Assembly (NCBI GenBank): GCA_029448655.1
Contig: JACCLO010000024.1
Coordinates: 124,001-188,000 of the forward strand
DNA length: 64,000 bases
From: Wolfiporia cocos
Taxonomy: Eukaryota; Basidiomycota; Agaricomycetes; Polyporales; Phaeolaceae
Reading direction: 5' to 3'
Positions 1-10,200 of this stretch are shown here, in pieces (the stretch's first letter is position 1; every line of letters begins with the position of its first letter). Under the pieces are notes generated by a model. That model was not told where the DNA came from. It saw only the letters and a list, made by a program, of their open reading frames with translations, and ran no database searches. Position numbers and translations under genes: made by a program.

Positions 1-273
1 CACACGCGCGTACATTCCCTTTGCAGGGGTGACGGCGGCGGGCCCTGAACGCGGCTTATACCTGTTGACCCCGCTACCCTGTTGTTCATGGGGGGCGGTC
101 TTGCTTTTTACTCCTCGCGGCCGCTTTGCCAGGTGTAACGCTTAGATGGGGGCTCGTAAATCTACGGACCTCTGGGTCTTCTCCCAAGAGGCTGCCCCGC
201 CGCGTTGCCTTGGCGACCTGCGAGTGAAAAACCCTCGGCCCCAGCGCAAGTGGCGCCGGAGGGGAGGTAAAAC

Positions 274-284
274 ATCTTTAGGAT
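274..284 (-). promoter_or_regulatory. Self-priming primer-binding site of element C
   Basis: The plus strand reads atctttaggat, the exact reverse complement of atcctaaagat at 514-524 in the adjoining LTR. It lies 2 nt (ta) inside the LTR edge at 287. This is the geometry of Tf1-type self-priming, where the first 11 nt of the RNA fold back and prime minus-strand DNA synthesis. The pairing is seen directly; its use as a primer is inferred. Confidence 0.75.
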
Positions 285-286
285 TA

Positions 287-844
287 TGACACAGACTTAC
301 AACGTCTGTGGGACCCTGGCTACAGGGGAGTCCCTAGAAGCCTTACAAGGCGGTGTGACAAGTCGCAACGGCGACGTCGGTTGTATCCCATGGGGGAACT
401 CCTAAGTCGACGCGTCAAGGCTGCACACAGTCAAGCAAGTCAAAGAGGGCCCCCGGGGCAGCGTCGCACACAGACAGAATGCAAGAGAGGAGCCAGAGGC
501 TCAGTTGCCGAAAATCCTAAAGATGAGGATGTAAGTCCTCATCTTGTCGTACTTATACATGGGGAGTTGGCCAGTAATGGCCGCCCTAAAGTATGGGCCT
601 GTGCGCCGTAACTAAGAGAGCACATGACAATGTAACTACCGTGACGTATGTACTTGTGTGACCCTAACGTGAGTACCTAAGGCGCGCGCTACCCTACAGC
701 GCTAACCTACAGTCATATGATCTAGACGGAGTCCTGGATAGACGCGGAGGTGGCTGAGGATCATGGAAGCGCGCGCGCACCTAGCGGCGCCTATAATACC
801 TACAGCGAGGGATGTTACGTATCCTCTAAGGAAAGTTTGTGACA
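287..844 (-). repeat. 5' LTR of element C (558 bp)
   Basis: On the plus strand it runs from TGACACAGAC to TTTGTGACA, so in sense it is TGTCACAAA...CTGTGTCA. A related solo LTR (P) lies at 53273-53849 and aligns along its length. The core promoter lies on the minus strand: a TATA-like box at 551-557, an inverted repeat with arms 521-529 and 536-544 around a 6-nt loop, then the start of the presumed RNA at 524. Confidence 0.85.
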
Positions 845-1166
845 CCACCCCCCTAATTACCCAGGCTTCCATATGGAAAACGACATGCGTTTCCATACTA
901 TGGTAGTAGAATTGGAGGACTTGGTGGATAATGTAAAGGATAGAGCGAGACGGGGGAGGATCACCAATAGAGACTGGAGAATTATGAAAAAGTATTGCAA
1001 ACAACTCGGCAACATTTCCTTTTTGGATTGGCGTACGGACTTGGCTCGTATCGTAGCAGAATGTGTAGCGCTACAAATTACTTTTGCCTTCGGTGTAACA
1101 CCACCTGACAAGGTGGCAGGGCCCTCAACTACTTCGGTAGAAGAGGATATACTCGCGATTGTATAG
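845..1166 (+). pseudogene. ORF1 (pre-gag protein), C-terminal fragment of A2
   Basis: Encodes the last 97 or so residues of the pre-gag protein found whole at 4218-5141, almost identical to it (starting MENDMRFHTMVVELEDL, ending EEDILAIV). The rest was separated by insertion of element C at 845. It ends about 140 bp before gag, as in A1. The function of ORF1 is unknown. Confidence 0.85.
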
Positions 1167-1303
1167 TAGAAATACTATTAACTCTGAAATAGAGTGCGAG
1201 TGTGATCTATAACGAAAGTTGCAGTTTTCAAACCAAATCCCTTCTTAAGAATCTAAGACAATGAGTAACCGGAAACTAACATTCGTCATAAACAGATTCG
1301 CAA

Positions 1304-1713
1304 ATGTCTTCCATCTCCTCCGTTAGCACCCCCCTCGCCCCTTGCAAGATGCGCCTCCGCTCAGAAGGTCCGGTGACCCCGGTAGCCGGGCCCTCAGGGA
1401 CTCAATCCCTGGTGACCCTGGAGCACCTAAGCGAGGAAGAGGAAGAGGAAGAGGAAGAGGATGCACTCGAGTATGTCCCCCCACAAAGGGACTCCCCGTC
1501 CAACCCCATGGGAACGCGTCCAGGCACACCTATCCACGGATATCCTCGGGCTCGCTACACCCGTCCAATTGGGCCCGTCACCAATATGGAAATAGAATAC
1601 TCGGGTGCAGCACGCCAACCCAATGCCGAGGTCGAAGCCAGCCTCAAGGCGTACCTCCCAGATGAGGACCACCACAAGGTGATGGACCCCTTCATGGGGC
1701 AATTCTCGACGCC
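1304..1713 (+). pseudogene. gag: gag N-terminal fragment of A2
   Basis: Corresponds to the start of A1 gag: a Ser/Thr/Pro-rich N-terminus, an acidic run of nine glutamates, then a Pro/Arg-rich stretch. The ATG at 1304 matches the A1 ATG at 5285. An upstream ATG at 1261, in frame in A1 (5243), is out of frame here by one base, which is why I take the downstream ATG as the real start in both. Element B cuts the gene after 1713; it resumes at 13723. Confidence 0.85.
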
Positions 1714-2229
1714 TGACACAGAACATACCGCCCTTCCCCCCCTATCTCCAGTGTTCAGGCGCAGCCCCAAGGTGTGTCGGTTCTAGGCGTACGCGCATAG
1801 AGGTAGAGGGTCTCCCAGACTAGCATGACTTAGTGAAGGTAGTCGCGCAGCACACAGGGAGTTCCATGGGTGACAGTCCTGCCCCTCATCAGGGAGGACG
1901 TCGAGAGATTTCTAGTTCTGGGGAGTAAGCCCCAGAACGCATAGGCTTATATACATGAGTAGACGCGCTACCTACTGTTCTACACTACCGGCCCTAAAGG
2001 CGTGGTCCGTGCGTGTAAGTACTTCTACGCTACCCACGATCATATGACATAATTAGGTAAGTAATAGCACGGGACCAGGGCGCTAGTCTACTACCTGCAT
2101 GTGACCTAAAGTCACGTGATCTGTCTGCCTCCATTCCAAGCGCTGGCACGCGCGTCTAGGAGGTGGCGTCGGGCGCTAGGTTCTACCGTAGGGCGCACAA
2201 ATCAGCTAATAAGGCCAAAATTTGTGACA
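1714..2229 (-). repeat. 3' LTR of element B (516 bp)
   Basis: Plus strand TGACACAGAACATACC to AAATTTGTGACA. Near-identical to 13206-13722; the visible differences are one base in a C run and one G/A substitution. Confidence 0.92.
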
Positions 2230-2536
2230 TTACCCTCTCCTTAGAATTTCACCGCCCCGGTGAAAGGTCGTTCTTCTCTCCTGTAGCCTTCCGACTTGGC
2301 TGTTAGGCGACCCTCTCCTTAAGGCACGTCTAGGAGTGGCGTTAGCGTTCTCCCTACCACGACTGATCTTCCTTCCACAGCGCGTCTCCAGGTGCGCTGC
2401 AATTCCTTCTTCATCCCTCCTTGGTCGTCCTTCTTCTTCGCTAGAGCGGCGCGCCTCTTCCTGCAATCGAGGTACGTCGTATTCTCTGCCTCGGGTATTC
2501 TGTTCTAGCCGAGGGTGGACGGAGGGGTGCCCTTTT
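2230..2536 (-). other. 3' internal part of element B with polypurine tract
   Basis: About 307 bases between the B 3' LTR and the A1 insertion. The bases next to the LTR read as a purine-rich tract on the minus strand (about 2230-2243), the expected plus-strand primer. A 78-codon minus-strand ORF (2230-2466) is Arg/Glu-rich and matches nothing I recognise; it runs into the polypurine tract, so I do not call it a gene. Confidence 0.65.
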
Positions 2537-3196
2537 TGTCACAGATTTGGGACATGCCACTATTTTTCCCGTATTTTTACCTATTTATCTGGTATTTCTA
2601 CGACCTTGTAGACATTTACGCTGCTAAGCGCCCGTCTACACGTACACGCAACCAAACAACACGTACATAACACGTTTGTACGCGTCAATGACTCAGCGGA
2701 CTAACCTCCGGAGTCACGCGCCTTACTCATATCCCGGTACCGGGCTATGTCAGTACAATTGGATAAGCGGCCCGCTCGTTATCACATGCCAATGACCTTA
2801 CGATTACTCATATCCCGATACCGGAATATAAGAATCACATGCATGGCTTACTAACGTAGCTACAGCCACTTCCACAACATGGACCTACGGTCCAAACAAA
2901 CGATCTTACTGGTGCGGCCATTACCGGCGCACATGGTCTATTGTAGTTTACGACTTAACCATATTAGTTATGTCTGCGCACAGACCACCTTCATGTTTGG
3001 CTCCCTTACCGGTAACCAAACAAAGCATGTATATAAGTAGGGCTATCACTGCGGATAAGCCTTAGATTTGTTCTCTGCATTCGCACAGTTACACAACATC
3101 TCTGCTTGCGCCCACTAGCCTCCTCACCAACCTCCAGCAACTCCTTCAAGTCGCTTATAAGGTTATAGTGTGAGTCCCACAGTCTAGTCTGTGTCA
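2537..3196 (+). repeat. 5' LTR of A1 (660 bp)
   Basis: Runs TGTCACAGATTTGGG to CTAGTCTGTGTCA with inverted ends TGTCACAG/CTGTGTCA. U3 holds two copies of a palindromic motif (about 2723-2748 and 2803-2830, core TATCCCGGTACCGG and TATCCCGATACCGG). The TATA box and RNA start are at 3030-3074. Confidence 0.95.
3030..3074 (+). promoter_or_regulatory. Core promoter of A1: TATA box, inverted repeat, self-primer
   Basis: TATATAAG at 3030-3037, then an imperfect inverted repeat (GGCTATC 3041-3047, 6-nt loop ACTGCG, GATAAGCC 3054-3061), then agatttgttct at 3064-3074. The last is the exact reverse complement of the site at 3199-3209, so RNA should begin at 3064, 34 nt after the start of the TATA box. 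The 3' LTR has the same arrangement. Confidence 0.75.
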
Positions 3197-4217
3197 TAAG
3201 AACAAATCTCCCCCCTACCCCCGCCCTTGCGCTTGCGCTTGGGTCTGGGTTTCTATCCTACAGGGGCTATTACTTGTTGCTGCGCACATCCCTTTCTGCC
3301 TGACAAGGCGATTGGGGTGATAGTTGAGATCTGGGGGATACATCGCCACCCTCGGCAGAGGATTGGCAACCAGGGAAGCCACACCGCCTTTTTAGGCAGG
3401 AGGCCTACCTAACCCGGACTCCAGGGTCAAGGAGACATGGTCCTCGCTGACAAGCTTGGACTATGCGCGGTTAAGACCCGCCTGTGGAGAAAAGGGGACG
3501 GTCTGCCTGTGTGCGCCCAACCCCCTGTCATGGCAAGCGTTGTTCAGCGCCCCATCACTATCCACAGGGTCATCACTATGATGGCATGGGAATTTTCCAA
3601 AGCCGCCTCCCAGGCGTAAGGGACCTGCTTTGAACCCGTTATGGGAAAAGCAGTGAGGGGGGTGACGTAAAAAATCACCCTGCCATAGGTCACTCGCGGT
3701 AGCCAATAGCATAAGTCCTCCGGGCAGCTCGGCGTGCGAGCATGGGTCAAACGGATTTGGGGCCCCATTGGAAGAGAAGCGCGTGGCCCACTCCTTCGGG
3801 ATGTGGAGCGCTGCTGTCTCGCGATCTTAGATCGACAGTGGTTTTTTAGCCCTGATGTGACACCCATGTGGCTATAGACGGCAACCTCATTGTTGAAGCA
3901 TGGACAGGCTAAGGGATGTAAAATCCCAGCCACTTTCCGGCATCGTCCCTCCGGGGCGGTGTCGTGTATCCGAATCCCAATCATCTGACCCAGGAACCGG
4001 CCTGGCAGTCAGCAACTCTACCCCTGGAGTCGGCGCCTCTGACCGTTAGGGTCATGCGAATATCCGCGCCGTCTCGGCACAGGGTTTGCGCGCAACATAA
4101 GAGTAATTATGCCCCGTAGTACACCTTCTTTGCTCCTGAAAAGGAGTCCACTACCCTACCTTACATAATCCCTTTCATTCCTGTTCTTGGACGTATCACT
4201 GGGAAACTTCGTTTCTC
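3197..4217 (+). promoter_or_regulatory. A1 leader with self-priming site
   Basis: About 1,020 non-coding bases between LTR and ORF1. The primer-binding site agaacaaatct is at 3199-3209, 2 nt (ta) after the LTR. No tRNA-type site beginning TGG is seen at this point. The leader has several short inverted repeats and many out-of-frame ATGs, so scanning ribosomes would have difficulty reaching ORF1; another mode of initiation, or splicing, is possible. No conserved ORF was found in it. Confidence 0.7.
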
Positions 4218-5141
4218 ATGAAGGCTGCACTTTCTAGAATCATGCCCCGCGTTACCCGTCGCACCCGTGGCTCCTCCACTGCCCCTTACGTCAAACCGGC
4301 GAAGCGGTCCCTTCTCAGCCGCATCGACACCGCCGACATCCCTCGGGCAGAGGACGTCACCTACACGCTTCCTGTAAAGGAAGATTACACTGGGAAACTC
4401 CATCTTTGGGAGATTCCCGTCCACATGCCAAAGCACATTGCTGAGGCTGGGAAACCCGCTCCTCGACCTCCCAAACCAGTTCCGCTCGCTAAGCGTATCT
4501 GGACAGAGGAAGAGAAGCTAGCGCAATCCATTACCGCCATGGAGAATCTCATCGAACTCCGCGAACTCAACAAGCTCAAGCTCGCTCGCGATAAGCTGAA
4601 TAAGCGAATCGCCGCCAAACAAGCCGCCAAGGAAGCCAAGCAAGCAGCTTCTTCACTGGCCCTCCGTCTCTCCAGCCCGGCGGCCGGACCTTCTGTTCCG
4701 GCCAACCACAAGATTCTCGACCCTTCCCTCGTCTTCGGGAAGAAGAAACCCCTCCAAGCATGCGATCAAGTCATTCCCATGCTAGAAGGCACTCTCACTC
4801 GCCTTACTCCTCTCGCCAACCACCCCCCTAATTACCCAGGCTTCCATATGGAAAACGACATGCGTTTCCATACTATGGTAGTAGAATTGGAGGACTTGGT
4901 GGATAACGTAAAGGATAGAGCGAGACGAGGGAGGATCACCAATAGAGACTGGAGAATTATGAAAAAGTATTGCAAACAGCTCGGCAATATTTCCTTTTTG
5001 GATTGGCGTACGGACTTAGCTCGTATCGTAGCAGAATGCGTAGCGCTACAAATTACTTTTGCCTTCGGTGTAACACCACCTGACAAGGTGGCAGGGCCCT
5101 CAACTACTTCGGTAGAAGAGGATATACTCGCGATTGTATAG
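4218..5141 (+). CDS. ORF1: pre-gag protein of family A (307 aa), unknown function
   Basis: An extra ORF upstream of gag. Residues 1-35 are basic; about 85-145 are a Lys/Glu/Ala-rich, probably coiled-coil stretch; residues 146-190 are low complexity; the last 100 or so form a helical domain. That domain aligns with the C-terminal part of the ORF at the same place in family G (27295-27765 and 36358-36828), for example FHTMVVELEDL against FTTLITDFDDL, followed by a basic segment and a hydrophobic end. No zinc knuckle, protease or other catalytic motif is visible. It ends 143 bp before the gag start used here. The alternative Met at residue 9 (4242) also has a basic context. Conservation between two divergent families argues it is a real protein, perhaps a Gag-related or nucleic-acid-binding accessory factor (inference). 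Confidence 0.8.
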   Translation: MKAALSRIMPRVTRRTRGSSTAPYVKPAKRSLLSRIDTADIPRAEDVTYTLPVKEDYTGKLHLWEIPVHMPKHIAEAGKPAPRPPKPVPLAKRIWTEEEKLAQSITAMENLIELRELNKLKLARDKLNKRIAAKQAAKEAKQAASSLALRLSSPAAGPSVPANHKILDPSLVFGKKKPLQACDQVIPMLEGTLTRLTPLANHPPNYPGFHMENDMRFHTMVVELEDLVDNVKDRARRGRITNRDWRIMKKYCKQLGNISFLDWRTDLARIVAECVALQITFAFGVTPPDKVAGPSTTSVEEDILAIV

Positions 5142-5284
5142 TAGAAATACTATCATCTTTTAACTCTGAAATAGAGTGCGAGTGTGATCTATAACGAAAG
5201 TCGCAGCTTTCAAAACCAATCCCTTCTTAAGAATCTAAGACAATGAGTAACCGGAAACTAACATTCGTCACAAACAGATTCACA

Positions 5285-7285
5285 ATGTCCTCCACCTCCT
5301 CCGTCAGCACCCCCCTCGCTCCCCGCAAGATGCGCCTCCGCTCAGAAGGTCCGGTGACCCCGGTAGCTGGTCCCTCGGGAACCCAGCAACTGGTGACGCT
5401 GGAGCACCTAAGCGAGGGAGAGGAAGAAGAAGAAGAGGAAGGAGAAGAGGAAATGCCGGAGTTCGCTCCCCCGCAAAGGGAATCTCCGACCAACCCCATG
5501 GGTACACGCCCAGGCTCCCCCATTGCCGGATACCCACCGGCTCGTCGAACTCGCCCTATCGGGCCCGCCACCACCCTGGAAATGGAATTTTCGGGTCCGA
5601 CACGACAGACCAATGTCGCTGTCGAGAACAACCTCAAGGCGTACCTTCCTGAGGAGGAACACCACAAGGTGGATGGGTCCATACATGGGCCAATCATCGA
5701 TGCCGCCGTACAACGAAGTGCGGCCATAAGCCATGACACCACCGACACCCTAGGTCGAATGGTGCACGCCCGCCTGGAGCGTATCCATGAACGAATCGAT
5801 TCCCTGGCTGGGCAATCCAGGGCAATCGAACAGAAGGCCCAAGACGAGCTACACGAAGCGGTCAATTCGGTCCGGAACGAGGTATTGTCCACCATGGTGG
5901 ACCTCGGCAAGGAACTCCGACAGGAGTATACCGCCAAGCTCTCCGAAATGGAGAAGCAGCTCCGAAAGGACTACCGGTCCCGGCTGGACGACCTCGAGGA
6001 TGCGTTCGCAGAGCGCATGGAGAAGGTTGACGAGGAACTTCGGAGAATTCGCAAGAATCCCTCCGTTCCCAACCCTCCCGGCATCCGCACGCCCCCGGAA
6101 GAACCCGCACCGGCCCCCGGTAATGCTCAAGCCCGTGCAGCCGAGGCCGCTGCCGCCGCACAAGCTGCAGCCGCTGCCGCAGCAGCCGTCGCCCCGCAGA
6201 TTCCAGGTCTGCCTCAAAACCTGAAAATCCCCCCTCCCCCCGAATTCTCCGGGTCATCTGGAAAGGTGACTGCGCAGGAATGGGTGGAAAAGATGGGCCT
6301 GTACTTCGGTACGCTCAGGGTCTACGACGACCATGACCGTATCACCACGGCCCTCTTCCGCGTCACAGGGGACGCATACAAGTTTTTCTCGCCTCTCATC
6401 AAGAAGGCAGGAAACGGTGAACCTCTCGGCACCTGGGAGGACTTCACCAAATCCGTAATGGTGCAATATGGGAAGATGACGGATAAGGAGATCGCGAAGA
6501 AGGAAATTCGTGGCTACTACGGCACGAAGGGCAAGGAACTGGCAGAATCGAACTATTTCAATTACTGCGAACGGTTCCGCACCCTCGGCCGGCTCTCCGA
6601 AACCGCCAACGAGACTCTGGTGTGGGAATTCACCGAGACTCTCCCCGAAAAGGTTAAGGACACCTTAAACGTCCTCGGCAAGACTCCGTTCTTCAAGGCC
6701 CCGACCGACATCGAACCTCTGATCGACTTCGCTCTGGAAATGTACCAAACGTCATATCCAGACAAGATCAAGGGCTCGATCTTCGAGAAGGCCGGGAAGA
6801 AGGACTCGGCACCTGCCGAAAAGAAGGAGACGTCCTCCGCTTCTGCAAAGAAGTCGGAGAAGAAAAAGGACAAGGGAAAGGCGCCCGCCAAAGCCCCCGC
6901 CGACACCACCAACGCCGTCTGCACTTACTGCAAGCAGACGGGACACTATTTCAACAAGTGTCCTAAGCTTGCCGCGGACAAGGCTGCGGGAACGTTCGTG
7001 CCTGCTGCTCAGCGGGCCGAACAACAAAGGGCAAAGGATGCAGCTGCCGCGTCTGGAAAGACCACGGCTGCTCCTTCGGGTAGTGGAAAGGGACAGGCTT
7101 CTGGCAAGAAGCCGTACTCGGCGCCCCCCGCGGATGGCAAGACGTATCGTGCCCGAACGATCTGGGAAGAAGTGACGGCTGACTCAAGCTCAGCAGGACC
7201 CTCGGCCCCCGCCACCACCGTCGCCAATGTCGGAACCATCTCGGTTCCCCTCGCTCCAACCACACGTCTCGAAGACGTTCTGTGA
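5285..7285 (+). CDS. gag: Gag of A1 (about 666 aa)
   Basis: The structural protein that packages element RNA. Order: Ser/Pro-rich N-terminus; acidic Glu run (residues about 42-55); a long helical, coiled-coil region (about 130-255); an Ala-rich linker (about 285-305); a Ty3-type capsid domain (about 320-510, beginning IPPPPEFSGSSG); a basic Lys/Ala linker; one CCHC zinc knuckle, CTYCKQTGHYFNKC, near residue 543; and an Ala/Gly/Ser-rich tail. An in-frame ATG lies 42 bp upstream at 5243, but A2 has a one-base insertion between the two, so 5285 is preferred. It ends with TGA at 7283-7285, and pol lies in the +1 frame with about 59 nt of overlap counted from its first ATG. Confidence 0.93.
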   Translation: MSSTSSVSTPLAPRKMRLRSEGPVTPVAGPSGTQQLVTLEHLSEGEEEEEEEGEEEMPEFAPPQRESPTNPMGTRPGSPIAGYPPARRTRPIGPATTLEMEFSGPTRQTNVAVENNLKAYLPEEEHHKVDGSIHGPIIDAAVQRSAAISHDTTDTLGRMVHARLERIHERIDSLAGQSRAIEQKAQDELHEAVNSVRNEVLSTMVDLGKELRQEYTAKLSEMEKQLRKDYRSRLDDLEDAFAERMEKVDEELRRIRKNPSVPNPPGIRTPPEEPAPAPGNAQARAAEAAAAAQAAAAAAAAVAPQIPGLPQNLKIPPPPEFSGSSGKVTAQEWVEKMGLYFGTLRVYDDHDRITTALFRVTGDAYKFFSPLIKKAGNGEPLGTWEDFTKSVMVQYGKMTDKEIAKKEIRGYYGTKGKELAESNYFNYCERFRTLGRLSETANETLVWEFTETLPEKVKDTLNVLGKTPFFKAPTDIEPLIDFALEMYQTSYPDKIKGSIFEKAGKKDSAPAEKKETSSASAKKSEKKKDKGKAPAKAPADTTNAVCTYCKQTGHYFNKCPKLAADKAAGTFVPAAQRAEQQRAKDAAAASGKTTAAPSGSGKGQASGKKPYSAPPADGKTYRARTIWEEVTADSSSAGPSAPATTVANVGTISVPLAPTTRLEDVL

Positions 7286-10200
7286 AGAACACACCAGCCC
7301 CGCAGCGGCTGGGAGTGTACAGCGCCCCGAAGAAGCGCACCTCTACGAAGAGGCTTCACAGAGACCCCTTATCTTGTGGGAAGATAAGGCGGTCGTACGT
7401 CACCCGGTATCCCATCTCGGCATATTCGGTAACACGGCAATGGACTTTGCCCGGAGGACAAGGACACTAGCTACACGTGCCCCTCCTGTACAATACTTCT
7501 ATCCTGACCCACTCGCGCTCAAGTTCTTTACTTTGTATAACGTTGTACATGGAAATGATTCCCGAGACGATAATAAATCATTCTCTATCGAAGTAGAACT
7601 GTGGGTATATGGAAAGAAAGTCAACGCCATGGCATTAATCGACACCGGTGCATCAATAAGCGTCATTGATAAGAAACTCGTCCACGAGGAAAAGTTAGTC
7701 ACTCAGAAACTACCTTCGCCTCTCGAGATTCGTAACGCCGACGGTACCTCTAATACCGCCGGTAATATCAATATGGCAGTAAAAGCTTATATGGTGCACG
7801 AGGAACACAAGTCCACCGAATTCTTGTACGTAATGGACGTACAGAATGCGGATGTGATCCTCGGATATGACTGGTTCCTGAAACACAACCCGGACTTCAA
7901 TTGGCCGGAAGGAACCTTCACATATCGGTGTACGGAAAAATGCAAACATGGCAAACGGGTCTCGATTTCTGAGGAAGAAGACGAAATCGAACCCCGCAAC
8001 ATCTATCAGATTATCAACGACTTTCCAATAGATTTTCTCGGCTTAGAGGAGCCTGAGAATCCCTTTGTCGCTTGGGTGAACACCCTTGACGAAGGAACGG
8101 AACTCCTTATCGATGCCATTCAGTCGATAACGGAGAAGTCGGATGATGAATTCCTGACAGATGCGGATCTCCAGAAATGGAAATCCTTGGTTCCAGAGGA
8201 ATACCAGGAGTTTGGTCCCACGGTATTTTCTCAGCGCGCATCCGAAAGGATGCCCGAACGGAAACCATACGATCACGCCATCGACTTCCCCGATGACGCG
8301 ATACTACCGCCCCCGAGTAAGGCATACAAAATGTCTCCTCAGGAAGCGAACTCGCTAGATCAGTGGATTCAGGAAGAGTTACGGAAGGGCTACATCCGAC
8401 ACTCGAAATCCCCGATCGCGAGTCCGGTCTTCTTCGTCCCTAAAAAAGACGGCGGAGCCCGAATGGTAGTCGATTACCGAAAGGTGAACGACTTGACCAT
8501 TAAAAATAGGTACCCTCTCCCACGCATAGACGAGCTTATCGATAAGCTTAGCCAGGCTTCGATATTTACGAAGCTCGACTTGCGTTGGGGTTACAACAAC
8601 GTAAGAATCAAGGAGGGAGATGAATGGAAGACCGCATTCATTACGCCTAACGGCCTTTACGAAGCCGTAGTCATGTACTTCGGTTTTTGTAATGCACCCA
8701 GCACGTTCCAACACATGATGAACGATATCCTAGGTGACCTTATCAGAGAAGGAAAAGTCATTGTCTACCTAGACGACATCCTTGTGTTCGGAAACGACCT
8801 GCTGGAACACCGTCGTATCGTCAAGCAAGTATTACAAATCTTGCAAGACAACGACTTGTTCGCGAAGCCTGAAAAGTGCTTCTTCGAACAAAGCAGTATT
8901 GAATACCTGGGAATGATCATTTCCAAAGGAAAAGTCGAAATGGACCCTAAGAAGGTAGCCGGTGTCATGGACTGGCCTACACCTGCCAAGGTGAAGGACG
9001 TCCAGGCCTTTGTTGGCTTCGCCAACTACTACCGGCGGTTCATTAAAGACTTCTCCAAAGTGGTTAAGCCGTTAACCGAACTGTCCAAGAAAAACACGCA
9101 ATGGAACTGGGGACCCGAACAAGCGGAAGCCTTCCAAACTCTCAAGGAAGCTTTCACATCGGCTCCAATACTCCGGATCCCAGATCAGGAGTCCCCGTTC
9201 CGCGTGGAAGCGGATTCTTCCGATTACGCAACTGGTGCAGTGCTATCGCAATACTCGTCGGAGGATAAGCTCTGGCACCCGGTAGCCTTTTACTCGAAAT
9301 CTCTATCAGCACCCGAAAGGAACTATGAGATTTACGATAAGGAGTTGCTCGCAATCATCCGCGCTCTAGAGGAATGGAGACATTACCTCGAAGGACACCC
9401 ACACAAATTTGAAGTATGGTCGGATCATCTCAATCTGACATATTTCAAATCGGCACAACGGCTTACCCGGAGACAGGCACGTTGGAGTCTTTACCTGACA
9501 AGGTTCAACTTCACCATGTGCCACAAACCCGGTAAAACAATGCTTACGGCTGATCCTCTGTCACGGAGGCCAGACCATGAAGAGGGGGTGGAACTCGACA
9601 ATCGCGATCAAATTTTGCTGAAACCGGAATACTTTACGGTTAGGGCGCTAGAAGCGTCACAGCAGGAGATACAATCAGGCGACGAGGACCTTCTCCGACA
9701 AATCCGACAAGCCCTCATGGACGATCAAATTACCAAGGATTACCAGGAACTACTGAAAAGTGGTCCCAAGGAATTCGGTAAGGATCTCCAGGAATGGAAC
9801 ATGGAGGCCGGATTACTCCTCAGACGAGGAAAAGTGTACGTTCCAAAAGAGCCTAAAGAATTGCGCACGAAGATTCTGGAGTTACATCATGACCATGTGA
9901 CTGCCGGACACTTCGGACGATGGAAAACCTATGAACTTCTATCACGTAATTACTGGTGGCCTGGAATGACCACGATGGTAAAGCAATACGTGGAAGGTTG
10001 CGACACATGCCAGCGCATGAAGAACCGCAACCAGACCCCGTACGGACCCCTGCAACCGCTCCCAGTTCCGGAAGCACCATGGGACACAATCACCATCGAC
10101 TTCATTGTCCACTTACCGCCTAGTGGCGAACGTAAACAATTCACTGCTATTATGGTAGTAGTGGACCGATTGACCAAGCGCGCACACTTCATTCCCACGT

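Larger units (their letters stand above)
1..844 (-). mobile_element. LTR retrotransposon C, 5' end only (rest lies left of the window)
   Basis: Read on the minus strand, the element begins with an LTR (844 to 287), followed by a 2-nt spacer, a self-priming site and at least 273 bases of leader running off the left edge. It interrupts ORF1 of element A2: the sequence resuming at 845 (ccaccccccta) equals A1 sequence near 4820, so the TSD should be CCACC, with its partner outside the window. No coding region is visible in bases 1-273. The leader resembles that of element B in layout and in its last bases before the LTR. Whether C is autonomous cannot be told from here. Confidence 0.75.

Noticed and set aside
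5227..5937. A 236-codon minus-strand ORF
   Set aside because: Antisense shadow of A1 gag; not kept open in the matching part of A2.
7260..7285. A defined +1 frameshift site at the gag end of A1
   Set aside because: The frames and overlap are clear, but no known shift heptamer is visible. A2 has TTG TGA instead of CTG TGA, so I leave the site open.
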